Below, piece by piece: positions 11,169 to 22,784 of a stretch of 64,000 nt of DNA (position 1 is its first letter; each line of letters starts with the position of its first letter). The notes under the pieces are model-generated. The model did no database searches, was not told where the DNA came from, and worked only from the letters and a program-made list of their open reading frames with translations. The DNA comes from Rutidosis leptorrhynchoides (lineage: Eukaryota > Streptophyta > Magnoliopsida > Asterales > Asteraceae): contig NC_092335.1 of the NCBI RefSeq assembly GCF_046630445.1, forward strand, positions 313,830,501 to 313,894,500. The letters are read 5' to 3'. A program made the translations under genes and the position numbers.

Positions 11169-11218
11169 ATGTGATGACAAATAAATTGGTGAGGCGTATG
11201 ATTTATTAAAAGGGTAAA

Positions 11219-12061
11219 GTGGCTGCACCAAATCGTCCATTATTCGATCACCTGAAAAAGGTTGACTACGTAGCTCGTAATCCAAGGATGTGGAGGAATG
11301 AGGATAGTGATTCTGACAAGGAAGACATTGTTCCCGATCTTACTGATACAGATGATGAAGAGGAGGTTATGGAAGTTGGTTCTCGTTCTGGTCGTAGTGC
11401 CGATGACTTAGATAATTATAGTTTGGAGGATGATGTGACAGAAGGTGGTGAGTTATTGATGTCCTTAAAGCGAAAGGAGGTTGCTGAAGATGAACCTTTG
11501 AGAAAGCCGAAGAGGAAGAGAGGTCATGTGAGACGAGTTGTTGATCCTTTGAGTAGTGCTTCTGCTACTCCCACAGCAACTCAACAAGCTCAGGCTCCTC
11601 CAGTGCAACTTACTCAAACAACCCAACAAGTTCCACCACCACCAGCTGCTTCTACTCAGGTAGGTAGTTCGTTGACTCTTGCAACAACTGATCCTGCTTT
11701 TGCGACTCTTCAGGCTACTGTGCTTACTTTAATGAATAAAGTAGATGAAATTACGAAGAAGAATAAGGAGAAGAAGAAAGAGGTGAATGAGTTACAAGCC
11801 AAAGTTGACTCCTTGAACTCTGAGCTAGAAAAATCAAAGAAGGAGGCGGATGAACTTAGAAAGTTGGCAAAGGAACAAGCTAGGAGGATCAGAAGATTGG
11901 TTCGACGTGATAGGAAGTTTAAAGGAAAATTAGAAGCTAATCCTCAAGATGGAACTATTCGTTTCAAAATGGAGCATATTGATGATGATCTTATATCAAC
12001 CGAAAGAGAATTTTCTTTAGACTCTTCATCTGAGGGGACTGCGAACGTAAGTCAGATATAG
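11219..12061 (+). pseudogene. E-element extra ORF, acidic and coiled-coil middle
   Basis: The same ORF after the frameshift and stop. An acidic stretch (SDSDKEDIVPDLTDTDDEEE) is followed by a basic patch (RKPKRKRGHVRR) and a Gln/Pro/Thr-rich linker. A strong heptad-type coiled coil follows at roughly 11740-11900 (KVDEITKKNKEKKKEVNELQ onward), ending in an Arg-rich segment. It ends at TAG 12059, after which the same frame continues without a break in sequence character (EVHFPKPLSVDIHKL), so the stop is a secondary lesion. It may be a structural or nucleic-acid-binding accessory protein of the element, but nothing proves this. Confidence 0.6.
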
Positions 12062-12575
12062 GAGGTACATTTTCCTAAACCTCTGTCTGTTGATATTCAT
12101 AAGTTAACTTATTTCTTAGACAATCAAGGTACAGTGATTAGTACGCTGAACTATGATGTGGATGAGGGGAAAATTGTACATACAATGACAGATGAAGAGA
12201 TATCAAAAATGTTCGGTATAGAGGTTGACAAGTTGATTGCTGTGGAGAAAGCTCTGAATACTACTGGTACATGTAGAAATAGACATACCGGTGATGATAG
12301 TGCTGAAGAAGTCATCGTTGAAGATGCTTCTGATGATGAGAATGCTGGTGATAGTGTTGATAAGGATGACTTACCAGATTTTGCTGATCTATTCTAACAA
12401 CAAAGTGATGACTTTTTGAATCGTAAAGTGGAAAAAAAGCGAACTGCTGAAGAAGGTGAGTCTTCAGGTGTTAAAAAGGATGGTGAGAATATTAATACTG
12501 TAAACAAATAGAAAAAAAAAAGAATGGAGGGAGTATCAGAAGTCCTGTACCAAGGCGTGGTTTAAGAAAGCATCT
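12062..12575 (+). pseudogene. E-element extra ORF, acidic linker with several stops
   Basis: Still in the same frame as 11219. It is open from 12134 to 12397 and ends at a TAA that is AAA in the E' copy (TTCAAACAAC near 50811), showing that the stop arose in E. Another TAG at about 12509 is CAG in E'. The encoded segment is acidic (EVIVEDASDDENAGDSVDKD). Confidence 0.6.
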
Positions 12576-13223
12576 TTGGAACCAAAGTATAAGCTGTTTT
12601 ATGATCGAACAGGTAAGGTTACAGGTGGAAAGATTCTGAGTTGGGTGTATTTGAAAGATTTGAATTGTTTTGCTGTACGAAGGGAGAATGGAGTTGATTA
12701 TTTGAAGCATGTTGTTGATCTGAAAACACTTCCATATTTTGAGATGATGGAACTTGCAAGATTACCATTGCTCTATCATGAGTCTGATGAACGGGGTCAG
12801 TGGATGCAGTTCAAGATTAAGAAAGAATTTAAGTATGGTTGGTCTGTGTTAGAGCCACAGTTTTCGAAGGTTTCTTATCATTCTGATCAATCTACGGGAA
12901 ACAGGGTTCGCGTGGTTGAGTATAAGCGTGCCAGGATAATGAAGTATGCAGCAGTTCATAGGATGCCACAGAATTTTGGAGATCATTTTCGATGGTGGTA
13001 TTATGATGGGAGAACTAAAGAAGCTGTTATTTTCATGTATAATCCTAAGGGAAGTTTGGACCAGATTAGGATTATTGATCCGAGGTGGATCCAAAATCTG
13101 TGCAAAGAAGACATCAAGGTGTTGCGAAGACACCCAATCTTTCATGAGTTGCCGAATACGGAGCATGCAATTCAGTTCAATTGTGTTGTTCGTACATGCT
13201 ATGCGTATGATATTCATGCTTAA
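12576..13223 (+). pseudogene. E-element extra ORF, C-terminal domain
   Basis: 215 codons that read in frame in E, with a diverged copy at about 50993-51629 in E'. It is rich in aromatic residues (WWYYDGRTKEAV, EFKYGWSVLEPQF) and ends ...YAYDIHA. I do not recognise the domain. In the E' copy, AGA at about 13012 is TGA, and roughly 14 bp near 13082-13095 are missing, causing a frameshift. Conservation between copies that are otherwise decaying suggests this domain was once under selection. It is not a host gene: it sits directly upstream of a polypurine tract and LTR start. Confidence 0.6.
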
Positions 13224-13447
13224 ATGTCTATCTTTTGAATTTGAATGCATGAACTTATGAACTGTGGTCTTAAACATTTTATTTGTCATTTTATTTCTAT
13301 TTGGTTGTAATAACATGGTGTAAACATTTTAATTTTTTGTTATTGAATGTGTTTGAATGTGTGGATATTTGTCTTTTGCAGGTGAAAGTATATTTTGTTA
13401 TTTGAGATAATGAACTGGGTCCTAGGGGGAGTTTGTTGGTGCATTAT
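13224..13447 (+). other. 3' end of element E: untranslated region, polypurine tract and LTR start
   Basis: After the ORF stop, about 200 bp of non-coding DNA leads to TAGGGGGAGT (13424-13433) and then TGTTGGTGCATTAT (13434-13447), the first 14 bp of the E 3' LTR. The LTR is then cut by element X. The E' copy at 51840 shows the uninterrupted continuation AGTCCCCGAG. Confidence 0.65.
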
Positions 13448-14369
13448 TGTGATGACCCAGAAATTTCTGACCAAATTTAAACTTAATCTTTAACGTTTCC
13501 GACACGATAAACAAAGTCTATGAAGTTGAATCTCAAAATTTTGAACTATTCAATTACCCTTCGATTGTTCTCAATGATTCACGAATAATTATATGTAAAT
13601 AGATACATATACTATAGCTTGAAAATGTAACAAAGTGTTAAGTAAATGATACTGTGCATTAAACTTATTGGTTTGATTATCTGATTGATATATTTAACTA
13701 CAAAGTTAAAAGATTATGCTAAACGATTGAATTAAAAGATATTTACTAAGTCCCTTAATGATTATGATATTATTACGGGTCTCTGTTGTAAAGTCCACAT
13801 TGATTTGGGAAATCATTCATGTTTAACGATATTCGAAATTAATGGTAAAGTGTTTGTTTAAATAACGTAATTTGGACACATACAATAATAAGGAATATTA
13901 ACTATTAGAATTAGATATATGAATAAATTGCGATATGTATTTTAAGACGTGTTTATAAATATTGAGAATAGATATTAACTTGGTTGTGAAACGTTTGATA
14001 AATACTATTATATTAATAAATAACGAGACAATGATTTATAGAAGTAAATGACCAAAACACTCGAAAGATTAAGATATACTTTGAGTGGTATAGTTTGTTG
14101 ATAATTTAAGACTATATTTTGACAAAGGTACGAGTCACGAAACGTAAAGTGATAGTTTTCTAAGCATACGAAAATGCGTTCGAGAAACCGGAACCGGGGC
14201 ATAAGTCGAGTGACAACGTACGAGACATCGGAACGAAAATTTCAAGTCAACTATGCACGAGAATATAATATAATATATAATTAATTAATATAAATTATAT
14301 ATATTATATATTAATAAATAAATATGTCGACAAACAAGAAAACAAAAGTTTGTGAGCTGGATCAGAGGG

Positions 14370-14417
14370 CCATGCGATCGCATGGCCTTGATGCCCAAAA
14401 ACCATGCGATCGCATGG
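14370..14417. promoter_or_regulatory. Palindrome pair upstream of TATA, element X LTR
   Basis: Two perfect 16-bp palindromes CCATGCGATCGCATGG at 14370-14385 and 14402-14417, 32 bp apart start to start. The second ends 21 bp before TATAAATT. The geometry equals that of element A although the sequence is unrelated. Confidence 0.8.
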
Positions 14418-14438
14418 GGTTGGAAATCAGGCCACATC

Positions 14439-14446
14439 TATAAATT
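14439..14446 (+). promoter_or_regulatory. TATA box, element X LTR
   Basis: TATAAATT in CATCTATAAATTCAG, placed after the palindrome pair as in element A. Confidence 0.6.
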
Positions 14447-14507
14447 CAGTCGAATTCGTTCCAGTTTTGCACACATACATATTACACTCGTATATATATT
14501 TATATTT

Positions 14508-14655
<148 letters not shown>

Positions 14656-16318
14656 GATTAATATTATTATTATTAATCTTATTATTTTTAATTAGTAGTA
14701 TTATACATAAAATACTACGACGAAGTCATGAGCGTGTCACTTTCAAAATGGGTTTTCAAGCGGATTGAGCTAAGGAAAATATGAGTTATAACTATGGAGG
14801 TTATGGGTAATGTTCATGGGTATATTTGTGAATCAAACCTAGTGTTTATCATCTCCGTTACGTCTACGTACTTTCCTACAATATTGAATCTCAATATTGA
14901 TACGTAAGCACTCATATTTTATCTTTTATATATTAATTGTGTATCCATGTCTAGTGCTCGAGTATATATATTTATACATGCTTGCATGCTAAATTTCGTC
15001 GTTAAATAGTTTATGATGAATCTCGAATTAAATACATATATTACTGGTAAAAGGTATATGATATGCATGTTTTTGGAAAGCTGGCGAAAAATCAATGACT
15101 TTTCATTTAGATATCGAATAGTTTCGATGAACGGATTAAAAGATATGATCAACTGAATTATGATTGACATTAATTGAAATTGCTTTTAAATCTGCAATTA
15201 AGATTTAAACAACTTATTTACGAGATTGATAAATTGGATTTTTGAATATTACCAACTGAGTAAATGAATCCTTATATAAGGTACGTCTCATTTTGTTAAA
15301 CAACTGTCAAAATTGACTTTTTGAAACGACATTGGATAACTTTTGTATGTCGATCTCGAGCATTAGGATCGTGATACACTATGACCTAACCTAGCTTGAT
15401 AGACATTTATTGACCAACATATGTTCTCTAGGTTGAAATCTACGATTATTTGATATTTCGAGTTTCGGTCACATTACGATGAACAACTTTATGTGCTGCT
15501 AAGGTGAGTTTCATTGCTCCCTTTTTAATTGCTTTTGCAATATATATTTTTGGGCTGAGAATACATGCAATTTATTTTAAACGCAATGGATACAAGTACA
15601 TACTTAATTCTACGCTGAGTTTGAACCTAAAATCCCTTAGCTTTGGTAACTAGTAGCTGCCAGTACATAGGATATGGACTGGTGGGCGCGAATAACAATA
15701 TATGGATCCATAGGGCTTGACATCCCCGTCCGAGCTAGAGCGTTAGCCTTTTAACGGACGTGTGTTATTTGAGTTTAGGACACGTTGGTTTGCGTGTATT
15801 AAAACGAATGGGGTATTTATCATTATAATGTTAAAGCTTAGTTACCAGGGTGCTCTGTTACGTAGAATCTATTGATAAACGTTCCACTTTTATATACAGA
15901 TTACGCGAAACATTAAAACTACGAACTCACCAACCTTTGTGTTGACACTTGTTAGCATGTTTATTCTCAGGTTCCCTAGAAGTCTTCCACTATTTGCTTA
16001 TATGTTAGACAAGCTATGTGCATGGAGTCTTACATGGCATATTTTTCAAGGAAACGTTGCATTCACCAAATCATCACCATGTATCTTATTTTGACTGCAT
16101 TGTCAACGGAAGTACTATTGTAAACTATTATTTACGGTGATTGTCTATATGTAGAAATCATCAGATGTCGAAAACCTTTGATTTAAATATTCATTTATGG
16201 TGTGCCTTTTCAGAAGAATGCAATGTTTACAAAATGTATCATATAGAGGTCAAATACCTCGTAATGAAATCGATGAATGACGTGTTTGTCCATATGGATT
16301 TGGAGCGATCATCACAGT

Positions 16319-16330
16319 TGCTATCAGAGA
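16319..16330 (+). other. Primer-binding site of element X (mutated)
   Basis: TGCTATCAGAGA differs at two bases from TGGTATCAGAGC, the initiator tRNA-Met site in element B. The leader that follows (AACCAGGTCTTG, then TTAGTGTGTCTAACTGATAG) aligns with B and, less closely, with T. Confidence 0.75.
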
Positions 16331-16719
16331 GTTGGTCCTAGTGAACCAGGTCTTGCATTAGTGTGTCTAACTGATAGTTGTTAGGATACATTCGTAAGTC
16401 GGGACTTCGATTGTGTCTGCATGTCAAAAGTTTTGCTTATCATTTCTTGTCGAAAATTACATGCTTATCATTCCTAGTCTAGACACGTCTTACTGCATTG
16501 ATTGCATGAATAGTGTATAGACAAAATTCGTATCATAGCGTATCTGCTAATTCATATCTGAGCATATATGTTACTGTAAACTTTTCCTGACAGCTTTCGA
16601 AAGTTCCTCCGTAATTTACGGATCCCTTGTATTATATATAGGTATTCTATGTAATTAGAATATCATCCAATATCCAAAAATCATTTCATATCAAAAATCC
16701 TTTATCTAAACCGTGTAAT

Positions 16720-17165
16720 ATGAATTCTGCATCTAGCTCAAATTCCTCAGATTCCGACAGTTATTCCGATATGGATTTTCATTCGAGCTCCAAAAGCAGC
16801 GTAACCGGAATGAATCAACCAATTAGCCATCTCTATTCTGGATGAACTGGGGATGGGTTCGTAATCTACTTAATCATTGGAGACAGGAAGAAGGCGATCC
16901 CTTCCATCCACCACATTCACCTCTTGGTGAAGAACCTGAAGCACTTACCGGCGAACCCGTTCGTAACACCATTCTCACCCTCATTTCCAGAACAGCTCGC
17001 AACGACTACGTAATATCCAATATTCTAAATCTTATTCATCCGCTTGTCAGAACCACCAATCATCCCAGTATAATAGAAGAAGTCAACGACCTTCGCGCTC
17101 GGGTAGTGGCTTTGGAGAATATGGTGCAAGGATTACAAACACCAGCAGCAGAACCAGCAGCATAA
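16720..17165 (+). pseudogene. Gag-like ORF of element X, frameshifted
   Basis: It aligns along its length with the intact 144-codon ORF of element B at 41023. From ATG 16720 it reads MNSASSSNSSDSDSYSDMDF. A one-base loss near 16834 (CATCTCTA against CATCATCTA in B) then shifts the frame, which reopens at 16842 as MNWGWVRNLLNHWRQEEGDP. The C-terminus is heptad-like (IIEEVNDLRARVVALENMVQ). Both copies stop at the same TAA in GCATAACCAG, so the short product is ancestral to this non-autonomous family. The domain is unrecognised. By position (first ORF after the leader) it may be a gag remnant. Confidence 0.6.
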
Positions 17166-18887
17166 CCAGTATCACCATCAACAACAACCACAGTACCATT
17201 ACCACCACCAACAACAACATCCACATCACACGCTTCAACATCACAATCTGTACCTCGGATATCAACATCATACACACCATAGGTACCAAGGAGTACCAAC
17301 AACAATAAACGATGAAGTATTGATTCATAACTTCATCGGAGAAACATTCTACGGCAACTATGTAATTTCTAAAGTTTAGAGATTATATATTCTAGCCTTA
17401 ATAATAAATTAGATAGAGTAGAAACCCTGGTCGGAATGGCGTATGATTTACAAGCTAGACTTGTTATATCACAACATCAACAGTACCGTCAGCATCATCA
17501 GCACCGTCAGTACTGTCAACATCGCCTCTAACATCACGAGCTCCGTTAGTTCAAGAAAGCACCGTGGACATCATTACGAGTCAACAACGAGTATATCGTA
17601 TCAATGAGTTATGAAGTAATAACTCAATTCCTCTAAAGAATTTATATGTATATCTTATATATATAAATTTTAAAACCATCGTAAATCTTTTCGTACTAAG
17701 CAATTATGTATGAATTGAAAAAGGGTAAATATTACTCGGTTAAATTCATATTATTAATATGCTATGATGTACATCCTTCGTTAACAAATTAACCTTCATT
17801 AACTACAATCTCTGTTTCAACTCAATGAATTCCATTTCATAATAAACCAAGTGTATTATTCAATTACATAATTGATTTTACATTTTCATTTTCGATGTAC
17901 TCGAAACTTTCCAGAAAACATCATCTGTGCCTTGTAAGGTTCACAAAAATTCCACGAGAATCAACATCCTTCACCGAGGAATAAGAATAAATAATGAAGT
18001 ATCGATTACATTAGCGAAATACTCCACAAAGATTAAGTAATCTTTAATGTTTTAGGGATTAATCATTTCTAAGTCAAGCCGAAAATCAAATGAGCTTAAT
18101 ATGATATTAACTCATTAAATCTGTATTACATCTGAAAAAAATATACATACATATATTCTCATAAAGACTGTAATGAAAATTCTTTGGTACAAAATATTAC
18201 TTGTGAAATCATTAACGGGTAGATAATTCCCGGGAAATATATAAGTTCACAATTAATATGTTATACTGTACATTCTTCAACTTTGATTCAAAAATTATTA
18301 ACTATGCTCACAGCGATGTACAATCGTTTCCATACAAATTCAATTACATATTCTGATATTGACGGATCAGAATCCAAGTCATAACTCTGAACTAGTGACA
18401 TCATTCTTAGATCTCTACATCTTTCAATGTTATACTTTGACTTTAAATCTGTGCAAGATCCTTTAGCATTGTTTTTACCGAAAATAACCTTGCAATTCCT
18501 TTTCAAAGTATCCAGTATTATCAACCGTTCAACAAGTCAATGACGACCTTTCAGACTTGTAACTTTGGCATATAAATTTTTATTACTGGGGAACCTTTCA
18601 TGTTCCACCACATTAACAGTAAATGTACCAGCAAATTCATTAATATGTGACTTAAAGTCTCTCCGAAAAACCATTATAATTGTTCATTGAAACCATATCA
18701 TGTACTCATCCACATCTTGTAACGGTAATTGCCATACCAACTACCGGGAATTAGCAATCAGTATTTCAAATTTCGCAGCAATTCTATGCCAACAGTTATA
18801 TATATACATATAATGTCTATCTCCTAGACTTATTTACTTCGAATGTGAAGTTTCTGAAAAACACCCAAACTGCGAAACTAGTTCCCC
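17166..18887. other. Non-coding internal part of element X
   Basis: CAACA-rich sequence just after the gag-like ORF is followed by AT-rich DNA without coding signal. Parts align with element B 41458-43227. Confidence 0.6.
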
Positions 18888-19226
18888 AAATTTTGGAAAA
18901 ATGCTGATGAAGCAGCAAAAACTGTAAACGAATTTAACAGTCGAAAGTTTGATGATAAAGAGTAGTGTGTTGGAAAAGCACAGAAAAAGAGAAGGTTTGG
19001 AACTGGAAAACGGATTGAGCAAATCATGAAGGAGGCTGTGGACAAATCACAAAGACTAAACCTGCCTTCAAAGAATCCAAATGATTCAGTATCTGCTGAA
19101 GATATTAACGAATACCTTGCTCTTGACTCTAAACTTTTACGGACAAATCTTCTTCATCATCCTTCGATATTAGAAATTTTAAGATATCATCGTATATTTT
19201 ATTATAAATATCCTCGATATTTCTGA
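18888..19226 (+). pseudogene. Captured poly(A)-binding-protein gene fragment in element X
   Basis: One frame from 18900 reads NADEAAKTVNEFNSRKFDDK, then GAG, stop, CVGKAQKK, and later KEAVDKSQRLNLPSKNPND. This is the junction between RRM3 and RRM4 of plant cytoplasmic poly(A)-binding proteins, where KFDDKEW-YVGKAQKK and the RNP2-like NLYVKNLDDS are hallmark strings (family knowledge). The stop is TAG at 18963, exactly where the conserved Trp codon TGG belongs. The fragment ends within the start of RRM4. What follows (LLRTNLLHHPSILEI) is not from that protein but is shared with element B. It cannot make a functional RNA-binding protein. Confidence 0.8.
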
Positions 19227-20454
19227 AGATATTTTCATAACTATCCTTATCTGAAATCATTTATCTCCTCGCGTTATCGGTATCACATCATAAAGGAAAC
19301 TGTTTAGTTTCAATATTCTATAAACCTTCGAGTTTAAATTATGAATATTTTGAAGCAGTATTGGGAACTGAAGCATGAGTTAGTATAATATAATGACACT
19401 TGATCAACGTGATTATATTACAGTAAGTCATGCTAAGTTTCTAATAGAACGTGATAAAGGTTCACAGATCATACCCTCATTATAAACCATGTTACATAAC
19501 TCTTTCATTCTATTTAACCTCTAAACTATCAAGAAAATATTTTCTTAATGATTCGGTCTTTTCGAGGTATTCTGGTAATTTGACAAGTCAGATTATGCTA
19601 TTACCGTTTCTTTCTTAGAACATTAATTATGTTCATTCCGAAATTCATACCTACGAATTCTAGACCATTTTTCGCTTGATTTAAAGTCGGGAAGATAAAA
19701 CAAAGGCATGAAGCTTCAAAATATCAATGGGAGTATTTTTAAATCACAGTAAATTAGAGAGAGTATTAACTGTGGATGTCAATAATTATGGAAAGACAGA
19801 AGTAGAGACATCGAAATATAAGGGAAAATATAAAACCCAACAACCACCCAGAAATTATAAACTGTCTATATCGATGAATATAGCAATATAAAGACAAGGG
19901 AGGACTAAAAAAACTATAAAGGCAAGAGTATAGTAAAAGTGAATAGATTCCTCTGGCGGCAGATGAAAAAGAAGAATGATAGATATGAAAGTTAGGAGTA
20001 TATCAAGAATCAGAACTGGATGAAGCATTTTTACAATCTATTAAGAAGTATTAAACAAGGAAGAAGATTATAGGAGTGGTGAAAATAAATGAAACGGAAG
20101 AGGTCAATTTATAGCAAAATATCAGACATAGCAATCGAGGCAGATTACGCATATAATCAAAGGAAATCTTAATTCCCTTAAATTTCGAAGAATCAAATCT
20201 TATTTATATTATGAAGATTTTCTATTCCTTAAATTCCGGAAATCAATCGTTACTACGTCAAGAGATAAGACGAATCTCTATTATCCATTTCACTCTATTA
20301 CGATAACTTCTCTCATACACTTCAAGTAATCGAATTGTTTTATCCATATTATTCAACGGTAATAAAACTCTATTTATCAACTCATGTATGTCATGAAAAC
20401 ATTTTTATTGTTAGCCATGACGACCTCACTCAAATTTAGGGACGAAATTTCTTT
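19227..20454. other. Non-coding 3' internal part of element X
   Basis: No ORF is supported. It contains the landmark AGTATAATATAATGACACTT at 19382, repeated at 20561 (Y) and 43737 (B). A stretch ending CTCAAATTTAGGGACGAAATTTC precedes the polypurine tract. Confidence 0.7.
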
Positions 20455-20467
20455 AACGGGGAGGTAC
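20455..20467 (+). other. Polypurine tract of element X
   Basis: AACGGGGAGGTAC directly precedes the LTR start TGTGATGACCC. The same tract occurs in Y (21306), B (44782) and T (minus strand, 26210-26222). Confidence 0.8.
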
Positions 20468-20560
20468 TGTGATGACCCGGAAAATTCTGACCAAATTTAA
20501 ACTTAATCTTTAATGTTTCCGACACGATAAGCAAAGTCTATGAAGTTGAATCTCAAAATT
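20468..20560 (+). repeat. Truncated 3' LTR of element X
   Basis: 93 bp that match the start of the X 5' LTR and then stop abruptly in CAAAATT, where internal sequence of Y begins. This is the recombination junction. Confidence 0.8.
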
Positions 20561-21305
20561 AGTATAATATAATGACACTTGATCAACGTGATTATATTAC
20601 AGTAAGTCATGCTGAGTTTCTAATGGGACGTGATGAATCACAAATTCTGACGTCATCATGTGCCATGTTACATAACTCTTTCATTCTGCTTAACTTCTGA
20701 ACATATCAAGAAAGTATATCCTTGATAGTTCTATTCTCAGTGATTCAGATAATTCAACAAATCAAATCGTGCGATTACGTTCTTTCTTGTTTGGAACATT
20801 AAGTTCATTCGAAACTCCATACTTACGAATTCTGGACCATTATTGGCTTGACTTAGAGTCGAGAAGTGAATAAAAAGGCAATGAAGTGATGAAAGTAATG
20901 GAACGGAAAAGGTAAAATTTATAGTGAAAATATCAGACAAAGCAATCGTGGCAGATGATCGCAATGAAGTAAAGAGATCCTAATTTCCCTATTCACTGAA
21001 GAACCAAATCTTATAGATTTCGAAGATTTTTTTTTTCAATCCCTTGAATTCCGGAATTCAATCCAGACAATGTCAAAAGTTAAGACGAATCTTATTTTTC
21101 TTAAATTCAACCATGACTAGTGAAAAGTCATGATGAAACTTATCTATCTCATGATAGCTTCACTCGTACTCTTCGAATAATCGAATTAATTTATCCTTAC
21201 TACTCAATGGTAATAAAACTCTAATTATCAACTCATGTTCGTCATGAAAACATTTTTATTGTTAACCATGACCACCTCTCTCAAATTTCGGGACAAAATT
21301 TCTTT
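20561..21305 (+). mobile_element. Element Y, remaining 3' internal segment
   Basis: It repeats the 3' internal part of X (19382-20454) with an internal gap of roughly 330 bp. It is followed by Y's own polypurine tract and 3' LTR. Its 5' LTR and upstream internal part are missing. Confidence 0.75.
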
Positions 21306-21318
21306 AACGGGTAGGTAC
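21306..21318 (+). other. Polypurine tract of element Y
   Basis: AACGGGTAGGTAC just before TGTGATGACCC. Confidence 0.8.
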
Positions 21319-21613
21319 TGTGATGACCCGAAAATTTCCGGCCAAATTTAAACTCAATCTTTATATGATCCCGACACGATAAGAAAAGTCTGTAATGTTG
21401 AGGCTCAAAATTTTTAAACTGTTTACATGGATTCATTTAACCTTTGACCAGCCCCGGCGATTCACGAACAATTGTTTGTAAATAAATATGTATATATATA
21501 TAAATATAAGTATATGTAATAGTTTGAAATTAAAATATGATTTAAACATTAGAATTAAATATGTAAAAAGAGGATACAAAATAATATACAGAATAATTAA
21601 GTTGCAATCAAAA

Positions 21614-21694
<81 letters not shown>

Positions 21695-22031
21695 TATTAT
21701 ATGTATATTATAATATATATAAAACATATAAGTATTAAATAATCAAAATGTGTTATTATGTATATTATATGTTATTAAATATTACATACTTAATAATATG
21801 TAATATCATCATATTAATTTTACTAAAAGATAAAAATATAATTGCCATATTAATATTAATAGTACTTTCATTAAAAATAAAGACTTATATCAATATTAAT
21901 ATTTTTATTAATATTATTATATAGATATAAAATTTGATATATTTAAATTGTTATAATTATTACTAATATTAGTATTACTATAATTATTATTATACCTAGT
22001 AGTAAATTATGATTTTTGTCATTTTTAGTTA

Positions 22032-22072
<41 letters not shown>

Positions 22073-22784
22073 ATTATCATATTATTATCATGATTCTTTA
22101 AAATTAATATCTTTATCTTTATCAAAATAATATTATAATTATTATCATTATTAACATTATTATTATTATTAGAAAATAACAAAATTTATTATTATTATCA
22201 TTTTTATGATTAATAGTATCATTATTTATTATTATTATTATTAATAATATAATTATTATTAATAATATAATTATTATTATTATTAATACTAATATATTCA
22301 TAATTTCTATTAATATTAATTAAGGTAAAAATTAAAAAGTTAATAAATCGTACCAATTTGTTATATATCCCAATCAGAATTCAGTCTTTCTTGTCTCTGA
22401 TTGAATTCATATCACAATCGAATCTGATGCAAAAACAAAATCTGTTTAGAGTCGTATTCACTTTTTTTTTATTTCTTCGTACCTGCTGTAATATCTTGTG
22501 TTGACAATCCTTGCTATAAAACATTACCAATCGAATCTGGTTACAGTATTAATCTCTTACTTACATTCTATATAACCCTTGACTGCAATTCAAGAATTAA
22601 AAACCTAAAAATATTACAAAAAGAAGCTCGACGCCTCTGTTTTACACTCAAACTGCAAAACCTCGAATTTGAATTGTTTTTCAAAATGTATTAATGCAAT
22701 CACGTTTTAAATCTTCAGTCTAAACTATCTGCAAAGTTGCAAATCCCAATTCTTTTTATCAAGAACGAATTTTCGAGTCAAACT
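21319..22784 (+). repeat. 3' LTR of element Y, part 1
   Basis: It starts TGTGATGACCC and is interrupted at 22784 by element T. An AT microsatellite (21617-21688) and ATT-rich stretches fill much of it. A TATAAAA lies at 22515. The sequence at the break (GAGTCAAACT, then TTGAATTTT at 36197) matches the uninterrupted B LTR near 38528, proving continuity. Confidence 0.8.

Noticed and set aside
12849..13316. 155-codon minus-strand frame
   Set aside because: It is opposite the better supported C-terminal domain of the E ORF, which is conserved in E'.
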